Assembly (NCBI GenBank): GCA_018433775.1
Contig: JAHDQN010000037.1
Coordinates: 85,671 to 149,670 of the forward strand
Reading direction: 5' to 3'
Length of the DNA stretch: 64,000 nt
Source: Deltaproteobacteria bacterium
Lineage (GTDB): Bacteria > Desulfobacterota > Desulfomonilia > UBA1062
The position numbers and the translations under genes are program-made. Under the pieces are notes generated by a model. The model was given only the letters and a program-made list of their open reading frames with translations. It made no database searches and was not told the origin of the DNA. Positions 1 through 8,301 of this stretch are shown here, piece by piece. Position 1 is the stretch's first letter; every line of letters begins with the position of its first letter.

Positions 1-114
1 CCCTTTGCGCCTCAGGTACTCTATGAATGCACTCGAGCTCCTGTTCGCCACGTCCCGTTTTGTCGGCAGGGAAAACTTTTTCTTCAAAAAGAGAGCCCAC
101 TTCTGAAGTGACAT
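1..114 (-). CDS. 5' end of an unidentified gene, running off the left edge
   Basis: An ATG at 114 on the minus strand opens a frame of 38 codons that is still open at the window edge. It is preceded by AAGGGG eight bases upstream, a good ribosome binding site. The visible N-terminus is basic and begins MSLQKWALFLKKKF. No family is recognisable from so little. The neighbouring glycosyltransferase fragment suggests a polysaccharide locus may continue to the left, but this is only inference. Confidence 0.4.
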   Translation of the reverse strand, partial: MSLQKWALFLKKKFSLPTKRDVANRSSSAFIEYLRRKG

Positions 115-339
115 GAGTCTATCCCCTTAAGCCGTGCAAAAAAGAAAAATCCGAGCAAGTGCCAGGTGACATCGAGCCGAACAGGGTAAATGCTGAGCGG
201 CGCCGGGATGCGGCCCTTCGTCTGACGATGGGTTTCCCTGTATGATACGTGATTTTCCTGGCTTGCATAGTTTTGCCCGAATGATCGACCCTTGCGGGGA
301 GGGAAATACCAAACCATATCGAGGATTGTCAGACGATCT

Positions 340-444
340 TTTCAATACAGCCGTCTCGTAAAAAAAATCATCGTGATCGAAAAATGCAATATACTCACCT
401 CGCGCTGGCCGAACACCCACATTCATGGCCGCAACGATCGATGG
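340..444 (-). pseudogene. Glycosyltransferase family 2 fragment
   Basis: About 35 residues in one minus-strand frame match the core of GT2 glycosyltransferases. The frame shows a segment like 'AAMNVGVRPARGEYIAFFDHDD', with the N-x-G, ARGEYIAF and D-x-D(D) nucleotide-sugar/metal motif. The match starts abruptly at about 444, inside the 3' end of the decarboxylase gene in another frame, and fades by about 340. No N- or C-terminal GT2 sequence flanks it. It is therefore a remnant left by a deletion or rearrangement, or an assembly junction. Confidence 0.6.
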
Positions 445-2119
445 AGCTCTTCGTCTCCTCCCAGATTCTGATCCCCATGCTCCGGTGCTCGTTGAGAACC
501 TTCCTGAGCATGTAGGGCTCGGTGTTGGGGTTGACGGTGATCGCGCGCAGGACCACGATCTTTCTCGGTGCATACCGGGTCGACTCCAGCCGCGTCCTGG
601 ACACGAACGAGGTGTCGTGTTCCCGTATGGTCTTGTGCAGCTCGATGTTCAGGGTGTTGATCAACCTGTTCAGGGCGGTTATTTTCTCAGAGTTGCCCTT
701 CGGATCCTCTATGAGGGTATCCAGCTCTGCCTTCAGCTCCTCGGGTACGAACCGGTAATTGATGATGTAGAGCTGGGGCCTGTTCAGCAGCTCGAAGAGC
801 GGGTCTTTCTCCACCAGGTCAACAAAGGTGTCCTGAAGTTTCCTCGCATGGGCAAAGATCAGCCTGTAGCCGTTCTTGCCCAGGACCTTGAGCGAGGCCC
901 AGGGCTTGAGGCTGGCAAACTGCCGTGATCCCTCGATGGTGAATCTGCCCTGGTCGATTGACCCCTTGCGGATGATATAGTTCGACGTGTGATACAGGAG
1001 CTTGGAGTCTCGGTCGTTCTTGAACAGACAGATCCCCATGCTGTTGGGAGCGAACAGGAGCTTGTGTGCGTCGAGCGAGACCGTGTCGGCCTTCTCGATG
1101 CCCTTCATCATCTCCCTTTCCGCATCCATGAGCAGGGCCCCGCCGCCCCAGGCTGCATCCACGTGGAAGTGCGTGCCGATTTCTTCGGCTACCCGGGCCA
1201 GTTCATCGAGGTCGTCGATGTTCCCGGTCTCTGTGGTGCCCGCAATGCCGACTATGGCGACAAACTTGGTTGGCTTGCCCACGAGCTTGTCTTTCCTGCG
1301 GGTTCTCTCGATTATCTGATAGAGCCGGGAGATGTCGATCTTGTGCTCGCACGGGTGAACGGGGACATGGGCCACGCCCTTCTCCCCGATGCCGAGAATG
1401 GTGCCGGCCTTGCAGATCGAGTAGTGTCCCCGCTTGGACACCAGAACCTTTGCCTGGCGGTACCCATAGTAGTCAAGGGCTCGGACAAGCCCTTCGATGC
1501 GAACCCCCCGAAAGGCCTTGCCATCCGGAGGGAAGGCCTTTGCCATGGCCAGCGTGAGCGCGGTGAGATTGGAGATCGTTCCATCCGAGGTGATGTTCCC
1601 CAGCGCTACATTCGGGTTCTGGACATTGGCGGCGTAAAACTGATCGGTGTTGTTGTATACGAGCCGGTGCATCCAGCAGAGGAACTCCCTCTCCACGAGT
1701 GAAGACGCCTTGGCGCTCTCGATCTTCACCTGGTTCTGGTTGAGGCTCACCGCGATCATCTCGAGCAGGATCATGAAGTAGGGGATGGCGCTCGTCATAT
1801 GGCCGATGTAATAGGGATTGGCCACCTTTACCGAATGCTTGATGACATTGTTTTTTATCTCGGAGAGGACATCCTTGATCAGCATGGGTGCGCATGGTAT
1901 ATCGGTCTTGTTGAATATGCAGGCAAGCTCTTCAATGGAAACGGACGAGTGTATCCCCCCTTTTTCCTTGAAGAAATCATGTATCATATCAAGAAGGTGA
2001 ATGCCGAACTCAACGAACCTGTCCGATGAGTCGGGCATGATGAAGAGTTTCTTCATATATGCGGAGGTTGCCTCTATCCTTCTCTGGTGTGAATGATTCC
2101 CGAGTTTTAACGACTCCAT
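395..2119 (-). CDS. PLP-dependent group II decarboxylase (glutamate/aspartate decarboxylase-like)
   Basis: The 574-residue protein belongs to the group II pyridoxal-phosphate amino-acid decarboxylases. The PLP lysine is K353 in SLDAHKLL and the cofactor-nitrogen aspartate is D321 in HVDAAWGGG. Length and motifs resemble the glutamate decarboxylase/PanP group, in which PanP makes beta-alanine from aspartate. Substrate cannot be fixed by eye; aspartate or glutamate is likely. The ATG at 2119 has GAGGG six bases upstream. It is divergent from rsmI, with about 50 bp between starts. The last 15-20 residues (after RIWEE) are read from DNA that in another frame encodes a glycosyltransferase motif, so the natural C-terminus is probably lost or replaced. 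Whether the enzyme is still active is unknown. Confidence 0.85.
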   Translation of the reverse strand: MESLKLGNHSHQRRIEATSAYMKKLFIMPDSSDRFVEFGIHLLDMIHDFFKEKGGIHSSVSIEELACIFNKTDIPCAPMLIKDVLSEIKNNVIKHSVKVANPYYIGHMTSAIPYFMILLEMIAVSLNQNQVKIESAKASSLVEREFLCWMHRLVYNNTDQFYAANVQNPNVALGNITSDGTISNLTALTLAMAKAFPPDGKAFRGVRIEGLVRALDYYGYRQAKVLVSKRGHYSICKAGTILGIGEKGVAHVPVHPCEHKIDISRLYQIIERTRRKDKLVGKPTKFVAIVGIAGTTETGNIDDLDELARVAEEIGTHFHVDAAWGGGALLMDAEREMMKGIEKADTVSLDAHKLLFAPNSMGICLFKNDRDSKLLYHTSNYIIRKGSIDQGRFTIEGSRQFASLKPWASLKVLGKNGYRLIFAHARKLQDTFVDLVEKDPLFELLNRPQLYIINYRFVPEELKAELDTLIEDPKGNSEKITALNRLINTLNIELHKTIREHDTSFVSRTRLESTRYAPRKIVVLRAITVNPNTEPYMLRKVLNEHRSMGIRIWEETKSSIDRCGHECGCSASAR

Positions 2120-2169
2120 AGAGAACCCTCGTATTTGATTTTATGCAAAATTGATATATAGCACAATCT

Positions 2170-3030
2170 ATGGTTGCTGAGAAAGAGGAAAAAGCATCCC
2201 AAGGTGCGGTCAAAGCTACGCTTTTTCTCGTACCCACACCTATCGGGAATCTCAAGGATATCACTCTGAGGGCCCTGGATGTGCTTCGCGAGGTCGATCT
2301 CATCGCCTGCGAAGACACGAGACATACACGCAAGCTATTGTCTGCATATGGGATTCATACACCGCTCGTTTCGTACGAGAAGTTCAGCGAAAAAAAGAAG
2401 GCGTCCCGGATCATGGAAGAGCTGGCCGGAGGCAGAAGCGTCGCGCTGGTCAGCGACGCCGGCACCCCGCTGATCAGCGACCCGGGCTCTGTGCTGATCC
2501 GGACGGCCAGAGACATGGGTGTGAGGATCGAAGCACTCCCCGGGCCCAGTGCCGTGACCGCTGCCGTATCCGCGTCGGGCATGAGCGGCGCCTTCCGTTT
2601 CATGGGCTTTTTCCCCAGGCAGAAGAGCGCAGCGGTGAGGGAGGTCATGCGGATGGAGCTCTCATCGGACCACACAGTGTTTTATGAATCGCCCCACAGG
2701 ATCATCGCGACCTTGACGCTTCTGGATGAGCACCTGGGGGATCGGCCGGTTTTTCTTGCGCGCGAGATATCGAAGATGCATGAGGAGCATCTTTTCGGCA
2801 CTGCCGGCGATGTCCTGAGGGAGTTGTCCGACCGCCGCAATGTCGGGGAAATCACGGTCGTGGTGCAGGGGGCTGAACAGGAATCAACGGTCGATGAAGA
2901 TATGTTGAGGAAGAGGGCCCGTCAGCTCATGGACCGGGCGTATTCGAAGAAGGATATCCTCCGGGTTCTGGTGGATGAGACGGGCCTGAGAAGAAACCGG
3001 ATTTACGAAATACTTCAGGATATTGGCTAA
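2170..3030 (+). CDS. rsmI: 16S rRNA (cytidine1402-2'-O)-methyltransferase RsmI
   Basis: RsmI uses S-adenosylmethionine to methylate the ribose of C1402 in the decoding centre of 16S rRNA. The 286-residue protein shows the family signatures in order: PTPIGNLKDITLRAL near residue 21, CEDTRHT near residue 46 and SDAGTPLISDPG near residue 98. Length is normal for the family. The C-terminal helix-rich part (YSKKDILRVLVDETGLRRN) is also typical. It is divergent from the decarboxylase and followed 56 bp later by a small FlgM-like gene. Confidence 0.95.
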   Translation: MVAEKEEKASQGAVKATLFLVPTPIGNLKDITLRALDVLREVDLIACEDTRHTRKLLSAYGIHTPLVSYEKFSEKKKASRIMEELAGGRSVALVSDAGTPLISDPGSVLIRTARDMGVRIEALPGPSAVTAAVSASGMSGAFRFMGFFPRQKSAAVREVMRMELSSDHTVFYESPHRIIATLTLLDEHLGDRPVFLAREISKMHEEHLFGTAGDVLRELSDRRNVGEITVVVQGAEQESTVDEDMLRKRARQLMDRAYSKKDILRVLVDETGLRRNRIYEILQDIG

Positions 3031-3086
3031 AGTTTTTTCTCCGGATGACGATACGTGAGATGTAGAACTCTGAAAAGGGGAAGAGT

Positions 3087-3350
3087 ATGAAGATTAATCC
3101 TGAAATATCGAATGTTATCAATCTCGTGAAGAAAGACGGAGACCATCAGAAAAAGGCTCAGGAAAAGGTGGAGAGCCAGAGCAGGATGGAAGATATCATA
3201 TCCGTTGAAAACAGGGCGGCTTCCCGCTCAGAGGCAGAGAATGTCGAGGAGGCCCGTGAGCTGTTGACCGATGTCATGAAGAAGATGGAGAATTCGTCGG
3301 CCGATGTGCACAATCTGAATCAGTACAGGATTTCTCAGCTGATCAGTTAG
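3087..3350 (+). CDS. Small FlgM-like protein (anti-sigma-28 candidate)
   Basis: This 87-residue, charged, probably helical protein begins MKINPEISNV and ends in a helix followed by DVHNLNQYRISQLIS. FlgM proteins share the MKI- start, a disordered middle and two C-terminal helices containing an AR-x-LL element; here EEARELLTDV fits that position. FlgM binds sigma-28 (FliA) until the hook is finished. The similarity is weak and no flagellar gene lies in the window, so this is only a suggestion. A good AAAAGGGGAAG ribosome binding region precedes the ATG. Confidence 0.55.
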   Translation: MKINPEISNVINLVKKDGDHQKKAQEKVESQSRMEDIISVENRAASRSEAENVEEARELLTDVMKKMENSSADVHNLNQYRISQLIS

Positions 3351-3369
3351 TCCTTATATGACCGGATCC

Positions 3370-3415
3370 GGGAAAGAGCGCATCGACCGGCGTCTTTCCC
3401 TTGAGCCGTTTTTAA
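3370..3415. terminator. Candidate bidirectional terminator
   Basis: GGGAAAGA (3370-3377) and TCTTTCCC (3393-3400) form an 8-bp stem with a 15-nt loop between two convergent genes, the FlgM-like gene and the minus-strand HDOD gene. A T-rich stretch (GTTTTTAAGG) follows on the plus strand, but 10 or more bases after the stem, so it is a weak intrinsic terminator at best. Confidence 0.35.
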
Positions 3416-3418
3416 GGT

Positions 3419-4504
3419 TTATCCCTGATCCGACCCCTCCCGGGGCGCTCCCGATTCACCCTGCTTCACCTCTCCGATGTGCCGTATCCTCTTGAGGTCT
3501 CTCGTGATCTCGGGCATGAGGATGCTCTCTATCTTGGGCGGCTTTTTGACGAAACGATAATAATCATCGCCGATGTAGGTGCCGGTGATGTCCTGGCTGA
3601 AATTCTTTGCCGCAATGTCCGATATGCTCAGGATAGCCAGCTCCTTGATGATATCGGGTGATGCCTGGGCCACTTCCCTTAAGGGCCAGAACATGGGCCA
3701 GTGATGCCGCCCGATCGCGTTGCTCAGCCTCTCGGGCATCTGCCAGCGCCTGGCGAGGATACCTCCCAGGGTGGCGTGATCGATGCCGTAGAGCTCGGTC
3801 TCCTGTCTCAACCGCTCTCTCGGATCATGGGAAAAACTGTTCTCGGGCTGGGGGAGGGATTGCAGCATGATGGTTCTGGCGATATCATGGAGCATGCCCA
3901 GGGTGACCATGGTTCCTCCCGGAACCCCGATTCTCGATGCGCTGGCAAGGTAGGCCGCGATCGTGGAGGTGAGGTTTGCGTGAATCCATTCCTCGCGGTT
4001 GGGCTTGATCCCGATCCTTGACGCCCGCTCTTCCATGACGATGCGATAGATTTCGTTGTAGCCGAGGATCACGATCGCGTTGAAGATATTGTCGACCTTT
4101 TGTACAAGCCCGTAATAGGGCGAATTCACTCGTTTGAGTATGAATGAGGTGAGCCCCTGGTCGGTTATGATGAGCCTGCTGATATCCTTGGGGTTGATGT
4201 CCGGATCGTTCAGCCTCGCCGAGAGGTCGGTGATCAGGGGCGAGATCGAATCGATACTGTTTATGATCTTTTCAACCTCGGGAGGGATTCCGGTGAGCAG
4301 CTCTCTCTCGGGTCTCCAGTCGAGGTCGTAAGCGGTTGCGAAGGTATCGAGGTTGTCTTCGGCCGAGATGCTGACATAGTGGGCGGGGGCTTTCTTTCTG
4401 GGGGGAGCGGTTTTTTTCGAGTGGATTTTCACGAGGATCGCAACTGCAGCAAGCCCGATCACCGCATAAAGGATAATCCACACTATCTGTCCGGTTTCCA
4501 TCAT
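3419..4504 (-). CDS. Membrane-anchored HDOD domain protein
   Basis: The 361-residue protein has one N-terminal membrane segment (about residues 7-26), then a basic linker, then an HDOD domain from about residue 70. HDOD proteins are HD-related regulators that integrate stress, cell-cycle or c-di-GMP signals, usually without proven catalysis. Seen here are the INSIDSISPL entry, SPYYGL and the VILGYNEI segment typical of HDOD, plus an HD pair in GMLHDIARTI. The C-terminus is hydrophilic. It is back-to-back with a second, soluble HDOD gene that starts 125 bp away on the other strand. Confidence 0.85.
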   Translation of the reverse strand: MMETGQIVWIILYAVIGLAAVAILVKIHSKKTAPPRKKAPAHYVSISAEDNLDTFATAYDLDWRPERELLTGIPPEVEKIINSIDSISPLITDLSARLNDPDINPKDISRLIITDQGLTSFILKRVNSPYYGLVQKVDNIFNAIVILGYNEIYRIVMEERASRIGIKPNREEWIHANLTSTIAAYLASASRIGVPGGTMVTLGMLHDIARTIMLQSLPQPENSFSHDPRERLRQETELYGIDHATLGGILARRWQMPERLSNAIGRHHWPMFWPLREVAQASPDIIKELAILSISDIAAKNFSQDITGTYIGDDYYRFVKKPPKIESILMPEITRDLKRIRHIGEVKQGESGAPREGSDQG

Positions 4505-4628
4505 TCTGTCTTATCGGGAAACCGAGGGCCACTCTTTAGGAGAATTCATGTCATGGGAAAGTTATCCCTTCATCCCGGATATGAAAGTGCTCTAAAGAAA
4601 GCGGCCCACTCTTCCGAGTGGTTGAAGA

Positions 4629-5525
4629 GTGGAGGAACTATACTTTTCCGAGCAGAGCAGGGAACACATTCTCGGTCTCCTTTCGAGGTGCACGGATATC
4701 CTTACCCTGCCCCATATCGTGCACCAGATCCTGGATGTGGCTTCAGGCAAGAACTCATCCGCTTCCGATCTGACCTCCCTGATCGAGAGCGACCCCGCCC
4801 TGACGGCGAGGATCCTCTCCGTTGCCAACTCTTCGTACCTGGGGTTCACCAAGAAGGTGTCGACCATCTCCCATGCCGTGGTGGTTCTGGGGTTTCAGGA
4901 GATTCAGAATCTGGCCTTGAGCATGTCGGTTGTCCAATTGTTCGACCGCAGAGGCTCGGAGTTCACGGAAAAACTCTGGAGACACAGTTTCTCCGTGGGA
5001 GTGGGGTCCCGGATGCTCGCTTCGTACCTCAACCTCAGGATGGACGGAAAGTATTTCGTGAGCGGACTCCTTCACGACATGGGCAAGGTGTTTCTCTCCC
5101 AGTACCTCCCGGAAAAGTTCAACGAAATGCTCACCGTGCTGGAGCGGCAGGATGTCAGGACCACCTACCACGCCGTGGAAGAGAAGTTCTTCGGGATGAC
5201 GCACGCAGAGGTGGGAGGGAAACTTCTGGAGGCCTGGATGTTCCCCCGGGAGATCGTCGATGCCGTGGCCTGGCACCACGAACCGCACCGGTCCGGCTCG
5301 AATCAGGCCCTGGCGGCGTGTGTTCACCTGGCCGATCTCCTGTGCACGATCAAGGGCGTATCACCCCTGAAGGACCGCTATTTTCTCCCCATGGACAAGA
5401 AGATCGTGCCGGTCCTGTACGACCTGAGGGAGAACTTCAGCACCGAGGGCCTCATCGCCCTGATGGGGCAGCTCGACCTGGAAACAGACCGGCAGAGAGC
5501 CCTGCTTTCCGCGTTCAGGTGGTAG
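4629..5525 (+). CDS. HDOD domain protein (soluble)
   Basis: The 298-residue protein starts at a GTG and is almost entirely one HDOD domain. The opening is TLPHIVHQILDVA, followed by NSSYLGF, AVVVLGFQEI, an HD pair in LLHDMGKVFL and a second histidine cluster (VAWHHEPH). The family is regulatory and typically acts with chemotaxis, motility or c-di-GMP circuits. There is no membrane segment or extra output domain. It is convergent with apgM, whose stop codon is about 30 bp away. It is not a copy of the neighbouring membrane HDOD protein; the two share only the domain. Confidence 0.85.
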   Translation: MEELYFSEQSREHILGLLSRCTDILTLPHIVHQILDVASGKNSSASDLTSLIESDPALTARILSVANSSYLGFTKKVSTISHAVVVLGFQEIQNLALSMSVVQLFDRRGSEFTEKLWRHSFSVGVGSRMLASYLNLRMDGKYFVSGLLHDMGKVFLSQYLPEKFNEMLTVLERQDVRTTYHAVEEKFFGMTHAEVGGKLLEAWMFPREIVDAVAWHHEPHRSGSNQALAACVHLADLLCTIKGVSPLKDRYFLPMDKKIVPVLYDLRENFSTEGLIALMGQLDLETDRQRALLSAFRW

Positions 5526-5557
5526 CCGCATCAGCACTTCGGAGCGGGCAGGGAGAC

Positions 5558-6754
5558 TTATCGTGAAAGGAGTCTCCCCAGGAGCGTATGCCCTTCCTCG
5601 ATGAAGAGACCGGTCTGTGCTGCGTCCCTTTCCGTAAACCGCCGGTTGTTGTTGCCGGGTGCGGTACTGTCGTACATGACAAAGGGTACCGGATCCGGTG
5701 TATGGGTCTTTTTCGCTATGGGAGTGGGATGGTCGGGCAGGAAGAGGACCCGGAAGGGATCGCCCAGTCCTTCCATGCTCCTGACGATATGGCCCACCAC
5801 CATCTCGTCGAAGTCTTCGATGGCCTTGATCTTTTCCCGGAGAAGGCCGCCGTGCCCTGCCTCGTCAGGGGCCTCCACGTGCACGTAGACCAGGTCGTGG
5901 TCGGAGAGTGCCTTGAGGGCCGCCCGCGCCTTGCCTTCGTAGTTGGTGTCTATCCAGCCGGTTGCCCCCGGGACATGGATGATCTCCATCCCCCTGAGAA
6001 TGCCCAGGCCTTTCAGCAGGTCAACGGCCGAAATCATGGCCCCTGAGACGCCGTATTCTTCTTTCAGGGTGGGCACATTCAGCCCTTTCCCCTCGCCCCA
6101 GGGCCAGATGGCCGTGGCCTCCCGCTTGCCCTGCTTTCTCCGGGCGATGTTGACGGGATGATCCTGAAGCACCTCGATGGATTGCCGGATGAGTCCCTTG
6201 AGCAGTTCGTCGTTCGGGAGGTGCGCCTCGAGGTATTCGCCGGTGATGTCATGGGGCGGGGTGGTCTTGAGCCCCTCGTGTTCGTAACCGTGTATCACCA
6301 TGAGATGCCGATACTCGATCCCCGGGTAGACCCGGATATTCGCATGGTCCCGGACCATGGTCTGTATCGCCTCGATGAGCTCTCCCGCTTCCTGGGTGGA
6401 CACGTGATCGGCACAGTAATCCTCCAGGATCAGGCCCTTTTCACGCAGGGAGACCGTCACGAGATTAATTCTGAAGGCGGTATCGTCGGATTTCAGCTCG
6501 ACCCCCATGCTGACCGCCTCGATGGGGGCCCTTCCGTTGTAGAAGACTCCGGGGTCCAGCCCGAGGACGGTCATATTCGCCACGTCGCTCCCCGGGGGAA
6601 AGCCCTCCTTCACCGTGCGCACCATCCCGAGCTCGCCGCGGGAGGCAAGCTTGTCCATATACGGGGTGTTCGCCACGTCGAGAGGGGTTTTGCCGCCGAG
6701 ATCTTCCAGGGGCTCGTCGGCCATGCCGTCGCCAAGCAGTATGATGCTCTTCAC
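5558..6754 (-). CDS. ApgM-type phosphomutase family protein; proposed homoserine kinase
   Basis: The 398-residue protein belongs to the alkaline-phosphatase-fold family of cofactor-independent phosphoglycerate mutases of archaeal (ApgM) type. Metal and catalytic elements seen are LGDGMADEP at the N-terminus, the serine of GSDVANMTVLG near residue 56, EAPDEAGHGG and LPDHPTP. A subfamily of these proteins in Desulfobacterota and related bacteria is annotated as a proposed homoserine kinase because it sits with threonine-pathway genes in genomes without ThrB. Here hom lies immediately upstream in the same direction, 112 bp away, which fits that proposal. True phosphoglycerate mutase activity remains the alternative. 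Confidence 0.85.
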   Translation of the reverse strand: MKSIILLGDGMADEPLEDLGGKTPLDVANTPYMDKLASRGELGMVRTVKEGFPPGSDVANMTVLGLDPGVFYNGRAPIEAVSMGVELKSDDTAFRINLVTVSLREKGLILEDYCADHVSTQEAGELIEAIQTMVRDHANIRVYPGIEYRHLMVIHGYEHEGLKTTPPHDITGEYLEAHLPNDELLKGLIRQSIEVLQDHPVNIARRKQGKREATAIWPWGEGKGLNVPTLKEEYGVSGAMISAVDLLKGLGILRGMEIIHVPGATGWIDTNYEGKARAALKALSDHDLVYVHVEAPDEAGHGGLLREKIKAIEDFDEMVVGHIVRSMEGLGDPFRVLFLPDHPTPIAKKTHTPDPVPFVMYDSTAPGNNNRRFTERDAAQTGLFIEEGHTLLGRLLSR

Positions 6755-6866
6755 AGTCTCATGTCCTTTCGTTCATCGAACTGGCTTTAAAGGGAGAACG
6801 TTTTCATGGGCTACTTTCTCATCCATCCGCCGTAAAAAACGTGAAACTTTTTATCAAGGTAACCGT

Positions 6867-8189
6867 TCATGACGATTTCTTCAGATTTTTGTCCTCGACC
6901 CTTATGACAACGGGTTTGCCGCCCACATAGTCCATGGATTCGATCTTCTCCATAGCGCTCCTGATGTTCGACTCCTTTGCCTCGTGCGTGAGCATGACGA
7001 TGGGCACGTAGCCGTCCATGTGAACCGCCTTCTGGATCACGGACACGATGCTGATGTCCCTCTCGCCCAGGATTCCGGCTATGTTCGCGAGAACACCCGG
7101 TTTGTCCATCACGTTGATTCTCAGATAGTAGTTCGTGAAGATATCGTCAATGGGCATATAGCTTTTCGGTTTCGAGACGCCTTTGCGGTATCCCAGATGG
7201 GGTATTCTGCCCGCGATCCCCGCAAGGATGTTCCTTCCGATATCGGCGATGTCGCTCACCACCGCGGATGCGGTCGGCATCATGCCCGCTCCCCTGCCGT
7301 AGAAGAGCGTGGAATCCACGATGTCACCCCGTACGTAAAAGGCGTTGAACACGCCGTCCACCTTCGAGAGGAGGTAGTTCATGGGCACGAGCGTGGGATG
7401 AACCCTCGCCTCGACCCGGTCTCCGCGGTCGATCGCGAGCGCGAGTAGCTTGACCTTGTAACCGAGCTCGCGGGCATAGCCCACGTCGAGGTTGTCGAGG
7501 TCTGCGATTCCCTCGACATAGACCCCGGACAGATCGGGCGGCACGCCGTAGGCAAGGCTGGTAATGATGGCGAGCTTGTGGGACGAGTCGATGCCGTCCA
7601 CATCGGTTGAGGGGTTGGCCTCTGCGTATCCGAGCTCCTGGGCCTGCCTCAGGGTATCTTCGAATGACGAGCCCTTCTCGCTCATCTCGGTGAGGATGAA
7701 GTTGCAGGTCCCGTTGAGGATTCCGTAAATGAAGATGAAGTTGTTCGCCACGAGCGATTCCCGCAATGCCTTGATGATGGGAACCCCGCCCCCGACCGAC
7801 GCCTCGTAGTACAGATCCTTGCCATAGGTCTGGGCGGCATCGAAGAGCTCCTTGCCGCGCGAGGCGAGCAGCGCCTTGTTGGCGGTCACTACGTGCTTGC
7901 CGGCCTTGAGCGCATCGAGGATAAAGGTCCGCGCAGGCTCGATGCCGCCGATGAGCTCCACCACGATATCGATATCGGGATTGTTGATGAGTGCATACGC
8001 ATCGGTGGTGAGCAGGTCCCGGGGAATTGAGACGCCGCGGTCGGTGGTGATGTCGATATCGGCAATGGCCGCCAGATCGAGGGAAAAGCCGAGGCGCTCG
8101 TCAAGAAGGGCGGTGTTCTCCAGGAGGGTTTTCGCTACGCCCGTACCGATGGTGCCAAGACCGATCAATCCGATTTTAATGCTGTTCAT
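6867..8189 (-). CDS. hom: Homoserine dehydrogenase
   Basis: It reduces aspartate semialdehyde to homoserine with NAD(P)H, the branch to threonine and methionine. The 440-residue protein has an N-terminal Rossmann fold (GLIGLGTIGTGVAKTLL, residues 8-24), the substrate domain with the GILNGTCNFIL signature and a C-terminal ACT domain (from INVMDKPGVLANIAG). The ACT domain implies feedback control by an amino acid, usually threonine. The ATG at 8189 is preceded by AAGGAGAGCAC. It is transcribed ahead of the ApgM-type gene. Confidence 0.95.
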   Translation of the reverse strand: MNSIKIGLIGLGTIGTGVAKTLLENTALLDERLGFSLDLAAIADIDITTDRGVSIPRDLLTTDAYALINNPDIDIVVELIGGIEPARTFILDALKAGKHVVTANKALLASRGKELFDAAQTYGKDLYYEASVGGGVPIIKALRESLVANNFIFIYGILNGTCNFILTEMSEKGSSFEDTLRQAQELGYAEANPSTDVDGIDSSHKLAIITSLAYGVPPDLSGVYVEGIADLDNLDVGYARELGYKVKLLALAIDRGDRVEARVHPTLVPMNYLLSKVDGVFNAFYVRGDIVDSTLFYGRGAGMMPTASAVVSDIADIGRNILAGIAGRIPHLGYRKGVSKPKSYMPIDDIFTNYYLRINVMDKPGVLANIAGILGERDISIVSVIQKAVHMDGYVPIVMLTHEAKESNIRSAMEKIESMDYVGGKPVVIRVEDKNLKKSS

Positions 8190-8301
8190 GTGCTCTCCTT
8201 GTGCTGTACATCGTGTCTGATGCTCTTTTTATGAAACAGGCGGGCGGGATCGTGCGGCTGGGGGTATCCAGCGGAGGCGGCCTTTCGCCGCGGCCCCTTT
8301 T

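Noticed and set aside
2120..2169. Sigma-54 or sigma-70 promoter between the decarboxylase and rsmI
   Set aside because: TATATA and GCAC...TTGCT elements are present but spacing does not fit either consensus.
5551..5578. GGGAGACT/AGTCTCCC hairpin between the convergent HDOD and phosphomutase genes
   Set aside because: It overlaps the last codons of the phosphomutase gene and has no T-run on either side, so calling it a terminator is not justified.
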